The notes under the pieces: model-generated
Seen by the model: only the letters and a program-made list of their open reading frames with translations
Database searches by the model: none
What the model was told of the DNA's origin: nothing
In this document: in pieces, positions 5,881 to 9,107 of the stretch
How the letters are laid out: each line of letters opens with the position of its first letter
Numbering within the stretch: position 1 is the first letter of the stretch
Assembly: GCA_017643325.1 (NCBI GenBank)
Contig: JAEPNS010000111.1
Span: 1-9,107 of the forward strand
Reading direction: 5' to 3'
Source: Alphaproteobacteria bacterium
GTDB taxonomy: Bacteria > Pseudomonadota > Alphaproteobacteria > UBA6615
Length of the DNA stretch: 9,107 nucleotides
Program-made: the position numbers and the translations under genes

Positions 5881-6780
5881 CTATTCGTTCCTGTCGGGGA
5901 ATTCGAACTCAAGTGTCGAATGGCCGATATGAAATTCGTCGGCGAGGCAGCGTTTGAGGGCGGCCTTGATCGCCTCCATTTCCGCGATGTCGTCACGCGC
6001 GATCACCACATGGGCCTCGAGCGAGCGTCGATGCTCGTCGATGTTCCAGATATGGACATGGTGTACGTCGCGGACCCGGTCAATGCCCTGCAGCCGGTCG
6101 GTCACCTCCTCGACGTCGAGTTCGCCGGGCACGGCCTGCATCAGGATGTTGATGACCTTCGGCATCTCGAGCGCGGCGTGGAACAGCACATAGCCGGCGA
6201 TCACCATGGTGACGACGGCATCGACGAACAGCCAGCCCTCCAGGATGATCAGCGTACCGCCGACGATGACGCCGATCGAGGCGAGCGCGTCCGACACGTT
6301 GTGGATGAAGGCTGCGCGGATATTCATCGAGTGGCGCGCCATGGCATAGGTGAGCGCGGCGGTCACGGCATCCACGATGAACGCGATGCCGGCGATGATG
6401 ACGACCGTCCAGCCCTCGATCGGTTGGGGGTCCAGGAGCCGTTCGACGGCCTCGACGATCAGGAACAGGCCGATGAAGATCAGCCAGGTGAGGTTGAACA
6501 GCGCGCCGACCATCTCGGCCCGACCGTGCCCGTAGGTGTGATTGCTATCCGCCGGGCGCCGCGCGATCTTGCGTGCGATCAGCGCGATGGCGAGCGCGGC
6601 CGCATCGGACAGGTTGTGGATCGCATCCGCGATGAGGGCGAGGGAGCCGGAGAAGACTCCGCCCACGACCTGCGCAACCGTGAGGAACACATTGACCGCG
6701 ACCGCCGCGACCAGTCGCCCGTCGCCGCCGGGCGTGTCGGGCGGCGCGGGTCCGTGGGAGTGGGAGTGGTGCAGGCCCAA
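5881..6780 (-). CDS. cation diffusion facilitator (CDF) family transporter, probably zinc
   Basis: With the TTG start at 6780 the protein has 299 residues, the usual CDF length. A His-rich N-terminus (HHSHSHG, 4-10) is followed by six predicted membrane helices. The two metal-site motifs are H55-NLS-D59 in helix 2 (ADAIHNLSDA) and H160-NVS-D164 in helix 5 (IHNVSDALASIG); the HxxxD/HxxxD pattern is typical of zinc-type members such as ZitB and CzcD. HTYGHGRAE (81-89) is another family signature. The C-terminal cytoplasmic domain holds VHHVHIWNID. It should export Zn2+ (possibly Co2+ or Cd2+) from the cytoplasm by proton antiport. The start is uncertain: TTG 6780 lacks a ribosome site, and ATG 6894 in the same frame would overlap the gene before it by 92 bp and add a low-complexity extension. 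It lies in an operon with the RidA-like gene (22-bp gap). Confidence 0.92.
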   Translation of the reverse strand: MGLHHSHSHGPAPPDTPGGDGRLVAAVAVNVFLTVAQVVGGVFSGSLALIADAIHNLSDAAALAIALIARKIARRPADSNHTYGHGRAEMVGALFNLTWLIFIGLFLIVEAVERLLDPQPIEGWTVVIIAGIAFIVDAVTAALTYAMARHSMNIRAAFIHNVSDALASIGVIVGGTLIILEGWLFVDAVVTMVIAGYVLFHAALEMPKVINILMQAVPGELDVEEVTDRLQGIDRVRDVHHVHIWNIDEHRRSLEAHVVIARDDIAEMEAIKAALKRCLADEFHIGHSTLEFEFPDRNE

Positions 6781-6802
6781 CGGGTCGGTGGCCGGCGCGG
6801 CG

Positions 6803-7270
6803 TCAGTCGACTTCGAGGATGGCTTCGACCTCGACGGCGACGCCGGCGGGCAGGGACGACATCCCGACCGCCGCGCGGGCGTGCGCACCCGCATCGCCGA
6901 AGATCGCGACCATCAGGTCCGATGCGCCGTTGACGACGGTGGGCTGGTCCTTGAAATCGTGCGTCGCCGCCACGAAGCCGGTCAGCTTCACGACACGCTT
7001 CACCCGGTCGAGGTCGCCGTCCAGCGCCGCTTTCGCCTGGGAAAGGATGGCGAGGGCGCAGGTCAGGGCTGCCTCGGCGCCGGTCTCCGCGTCGAAGTCC
7101 TCGCCCAGCCGTCCGATGAAGGCGGGCTTGCCGTCGATCATGGGGATCTGGCCCGAAATAAACAGCAGGTTGCCGCTGCGCACATACGGCACGTAGTTGC
7201 CGCCCGGGGTGCTGGCGGGCGGAAGCTCGATCCCGAGTTCGGCGAGTTTGGCGTCGACGGTTCCGGACAT
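6803..7270 (-). CDS. RidA family protein (YjgF/YER057c/UK114), enamine/imine deaminase-like
   Basis: A 155-residue protein of the longer RidA-type subfamily. The signature near the C-terminus, HARAAVGMSSLPAGVAVEVEAI, holds the conserved arginine (R132) that binds the substrate carboxylate in active RidA proteins, and the acidic residue E148. The N-terminal YVRSGNLLFISGQIP (29-43) is the typical first strand pair. RidA proteins form trimers in the cytoplasm and hydrolyse reactive 2-aminoacrylate-type enamines released by PLP enzymes; whether this subfamily member does so is unproven. ATG 7270 has a strong GAGGAG site 7 nt upstream, which is partly inside a predicted hairpin. It is the first gene of the leftward operon with the CDF transporter and the FemAB-like protein. 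Confidence 0.92.
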   Translation of the reverse strand: MSGTVDAKLAELGIELPPASTPGGNYVPYVRSGNLLFISGQIPMIDGKPAFIGRLGEDFDAETGAEAALTCALAILSQAKAALDGDLDRVKRVVKLTGFVAATHDFKDQPTVVNGASDLMVAIFGDAGAHARAAVGMSSLPAGVAVEVEAILEVD

Positions 7271-7276
7271 GGATTT

Positions 7277-7301
7277 CTCCTCGCAAAGGTAAGGCGCGAG
7301 G
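7277..7301 (-). promoter_or_regulatory. ribosome site of ridA within a leader hairpin
   Basis: On the minus strand CCTCGC (7301-7296) pairs perfectly with GCGAGG (7284-7279) across an 11-nt loop. The second arm overlaps the GAGGAG ribosome site of the RidA-like gene, so the hairpin could limit translation when formed. The stem is only 6 bp, so the regulatory effect is inference. Confidence 0.4.
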
Positions 7302-7348
7302 ATAGCGGGTTCGTGCCGGGGCGGTAAGCCATGGGCGCGAAACGGGCG

Positions 7349-7385
7349 AAAAAAACCGGGGTGCGCCTACCTTTGCACACCCCGG
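7349..7385 (-). terminator. Rho-independent terminator of nrdJ
   Basis: On the minus strand CCGGGGTG (7385-7378), a 14-nt loop and CACCCCGG (7363-7356) are followed at once by seven T residues (7355-7349). The perfect 8-bp GC-rich stem plus T-run is a classic intrinsic terminator. It lies 90 bp past the nrdJ stop and before the RidA-like gene, so ridA should have its own promoter in the short space of about 50-75 bp that follows. Confidence 0.85.
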
Positions 7386-7404
7386 AGGTCAGGGAGGAGA
7401 GTGT

Positions 7405-7435
7405 GGCCCGGCACCAAGCGGACTGGTGCGGGGCC
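7405..7435. repeat. 12-bp-arm inverted repeat in the nrdJ 3' region
   Basis: GGCCCGGCACCA (7405-7416) and TGGTGCGGGGCC (7424-7435) pair at 11 of 12 positions around a 7-nt loop. It lies between the nrdJ stop and the terminator. No T-run follows on the minus strand, so it is not a second terminator; it may stabilise the 3' end of the nrdJ mRNA. Confidence 0.6.
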
Positions 7436-7442
7436 GACCATC

Positions 7443-7469
7443 CGGGCCATCGGGGTCCGTCCCGGCCCG
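7443..7469. repeat. short inverted repeat just after nrdJ
   Basis: CGGGCC (7443-7448) and GGCCCG (7464-7469) form a 6-bp stem with a 15-nt loop directly after the nrdJ stop. In GC-rich DNA this could be chance; listed because it makes a run of three stem-loops together with the two elements that follow. Confidence 0.35.
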
Positions 7470-7475
7470 AATTCC

Positions 7476-9107
7476 TCAGCTACACCCGCTGGTTCCGCCG
7501 CAGGTGTCGCATTTCAGGCATGTTCCGTTCCTCACAAGCGTGAAGTTTCCGCACTCGGTGCAGGCGTCGCCCTCGTAGCCCTGCAGGCGGGCCTGCCGGA
7601 TCCGCAGGGAACGTTCTTCCTGCACCACGTATTCGAGATCGAGCTGGGTTTCGCCCTGGCTCGGCATTGCCGTCACAACGGCCTCGACCTCGCCGGTCGC
7701 GAGACCGTCGGTGCCTGTCGCCCCGGTCTGGAGGCTGGCCTCCGGTGCCTGCTCGACCTTCTCCAGTTCCCGGCGTCCGCCCTCGATCACGGACAGCGTG
7801 CTCTTGCGCACGTAGCCGGTGCTGACGACCGCCTCGGTCAGCGCCCCGGACGATTTCGGCGGCAGCCCGTCGTCGGACTCGCCGCGGCCCATCGTATCGG
7901 GCTCGAGGTCGTCAATCTCCACATGTGCGAGGTCGTTGCGACCCAGGTAGCTGATTGCCAGCTCGCGGAAGATGTAGTCGAGGATCGAACTCGCCATCTT
8001 GATCGTGTCGTTGCCCTCGACCGGGCCCGACGGCTCGAAGCGCGTGAAGGTGTAGGCGTCCACGAACTCGTCCAGCGGCACGCCGTACTGCAGGCCGATC
8101 GACACCGCGATGGCGAAGTTGTTCATCAGCGAGCGGAAGGCGGCGCCCTCCTTGTGCATGTCGAGGAACACCTCGCCGAGCGAGCCGTCGTCGTATTCAC
8201 CGGTGCGGATATAGACCTTGTGGCCGCCGACGATCGCCTTCTGGGTGTAGCCCTTGCGCCGGTGCGGCAGCTTCTGACGCTCGACCCTGTCGACCTCGCG
8301 CTCGATCACGCGCTCGACGATCCGCTCGGCCACGATCTCGGCCCGGCGGCCGTCCGGCGCGTCCATCAGTTCCTCCAGCACGTCCTCCGCCTCGTCCGCG
8401 TCGTCGGACAGGAGCTGGGACTGGAGCGGCTGGCTCAGCTTCGAGCCGTCGCGGTAGAGGGCGTTGGCCTTCAGGCCGAGCTTCCACGACAGCATGTAGG
8501 CGTCCGCGCAGTCGGAGACCTTCGCCGAATTCGGCATGTTGATTGTTTTCGAGATTGCGCCCGAGATGAACGGCTGGGCTGCCGCCATCATGCGGATGTG
8601 GCTTTCGACGGAGAGGAAGCGCTTGCCGATCTTGCCGCACGGGTTGGCGCAGTCGAAGATCGGCAGGTGTTCGTCCTTCAGATGCGGCGCGCCCTCAAGG
8701 GTCATGGTGCCGCACGCGTGGTTGTTGGCCGCGGCAATCTGCTCTTCGGTGAAGCCCAGCGCGGCGAGCATGTCGAAGGACATGTCGTCGAGCGCCGTGG
8801 CGTCGAGGCCGAGGGTTTCGGTGCAGAACGCCTCACCGAGCGTCCACTTGTTGAAGGCAAAGCGGATGTCGAACGCCGTGCCGAGCCCTTCCTCGACGGC
8901 GGCGATCTGCTCGTCACCGAAGCCTTTCTCGGCCAGGGTCGCGTGGTTTACGCCGGGCGCGTCGGCCAGCGAGCCGTGACCCACAGCGTAGCGGGCCATC
9001 TCGTCGATCTGCTTCGGTGTGTAGCCGAGGCCCTGCAGGGCCTGCGGCACCATGCGGTTGATGATCTTGAAGTAGCCGCCGCCGGCGAGCTTCTTGAACT
9101 TCACCAG
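7476..9107 (-). CDS. nrdJ: adenosylcobalamin-dependent (class II) ribonucleoside-diphosphate reductase, C-terminal part
   Basis: The frame is open from the right window edge to the TGA at 7476-7478, giving 543 C-terminal residues; the true start is outside (the full protein in Alphaproteobacteria is about 1200 residues). It reduces ribonucleotides to deoxyribonucleotides using coenzyme B12 and works without oxygen dependence. Visible parts are the end of the catalytic barrel (HIRMMAAAQPFISGAISKT and NMPNSAKVSDCADAYMLSW, fragment residues about 169-206), the TSCPD-type C-terminal domain (about 293-396, KVYIRTGEYDDGSLGEVF), a long acidic linker, and a Cys-rich tail with C516, C519, C530, C533, C536 and C542 (CTECG, CLKCDTCGGTSGCS). 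Tail cysteines in this family reduce the active site or bind zinc. A cobalamin riboswitch is often found upstream of nrdJ, but that region is off the window. A clear terminator follows. Confidence 0.95.
   Translation of the reverse strand: MVKFKKLAGGGYFKIINRMVPQALQGLGYTPKQIDEMARYAVGHGSLADAPGVNHATLAEKGFGDEQIAAVEEGLGTAFDIRFAFNKWTLGEAFCTETLGLDATALDDMSFDMLAALGFTEEQIAAANNHACGTMTLEGAPHLKDEHLPIFDCANPCGKIGKRFLSVESHIRMMAAAQPFISGAISKTINMPNSAKVSDCADAYMLSWKLGLKANALYRDGSKLSQPLQSQLLSDDADEAEDVLEELMDAPDGRRAEIVAERIVERVIEREVDRVERQKLPHRRKGYTQKAIVGGHKVYIRTGEYDDGSLGEVFLDMHKEGAAFRSLMNNFAIAVSIGLQYGVPLDEFVDAYTFTRFEPSGPVEGNDTIKMASSILDYIFRELAISYLGRNDLAHVEIDDLEPDTMGRGESDDGLPPKSSGALTEAVVSTGYVRKSTLSVIEGGRRELEKVEQAPEASLQTGATGTDGLATGEVEAVVTAMPSQGETQLDLEYVVQEERSLRIRQARLQGYEGDACTECGNFTLVRNGTCLKCDTCGGTSGCS

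Noticed and set aside
6781..6894. N-terminal extension of the CDF transporter up to ATG 6894
   Set aside because: It would overlap the RidA-like gene by 92 bp, and the added residues are Arg/Pro/Ser-rich out-of-frame reading of that gene.
4735..6933. Very long open frame on the plus strand (732 codons)
   Set aside because: It lies antisense to the FemAB-like, CDF and RidA-like genes, whose family motifs are clear. Its translation has no recognisable domain and reads as a GC-driven shadow.
7476..9107. Cobalamin riboswitch linked to nrdJ
   Set aside because: It would lie upstream of the nrdJ start, which is beyond the right edge; nothing like a B12 box was seen in the window.

Overview
The window is 9.1 kb of GC-rich, densely coded DNA with codon-position GC bias and gene content typical of an Alphaproteobacterium. 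The NrdJ-type ribonucleotide reductase with its Cys-rich tail, the FemAB-like/DUF482 protein, the BTLCP-type protease and the many PAS and receiver genes all fit. A Rhodospirillales-like host is my best guess, but nothing in the window fixes the order. All gene calls rest on reading the translations by eye; no database search was run.

Left part (1-4691), signalling. A large cytoplasmic multi-PAS sensor reads leftward off the window edge, with its output domain not visible. It diverges from two tandem stand-alone receiver proteins that have no output domain. Convergent to these is an exported BTLCP/LapG-like cysteine protease. After a 342-bp non-coding stretch comes a NarL/LuxR-type response regulator. 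Together these look like a phosphorelay neighbourhood, possibly linked to surface attachment, but the link between the protease and the regulators is inferred from position only.

Right part (4705-7270), a leftward operon of three genes with gaps of about 22 and 9 bp: ridA-like deaminase, a zinc-type cation diffusion facilitator, and a FemAB-like N-acyltransferase. It converges on the LuxR regulator with only 13 bp between the stops.

Right edge (7476-9107): the C-terminal 543 residues of the adenosylcobalamin-dependent (class II) ribonucleotide reductase NrdJ, followed by hairpins and a clear Rho-independent terminator before ridA.

I found no tRNA, rRNA, CRISPR array, insertion sequence or prophage gene. 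I did not find a clearly new multi-gene system. The most unusual points are the receiver pair beside the multi-PAS sensor, a set of unexplained short repeats in the intergenic regions, and an inverted repeat linking the nrdJ terminator loop to the ridA leader.
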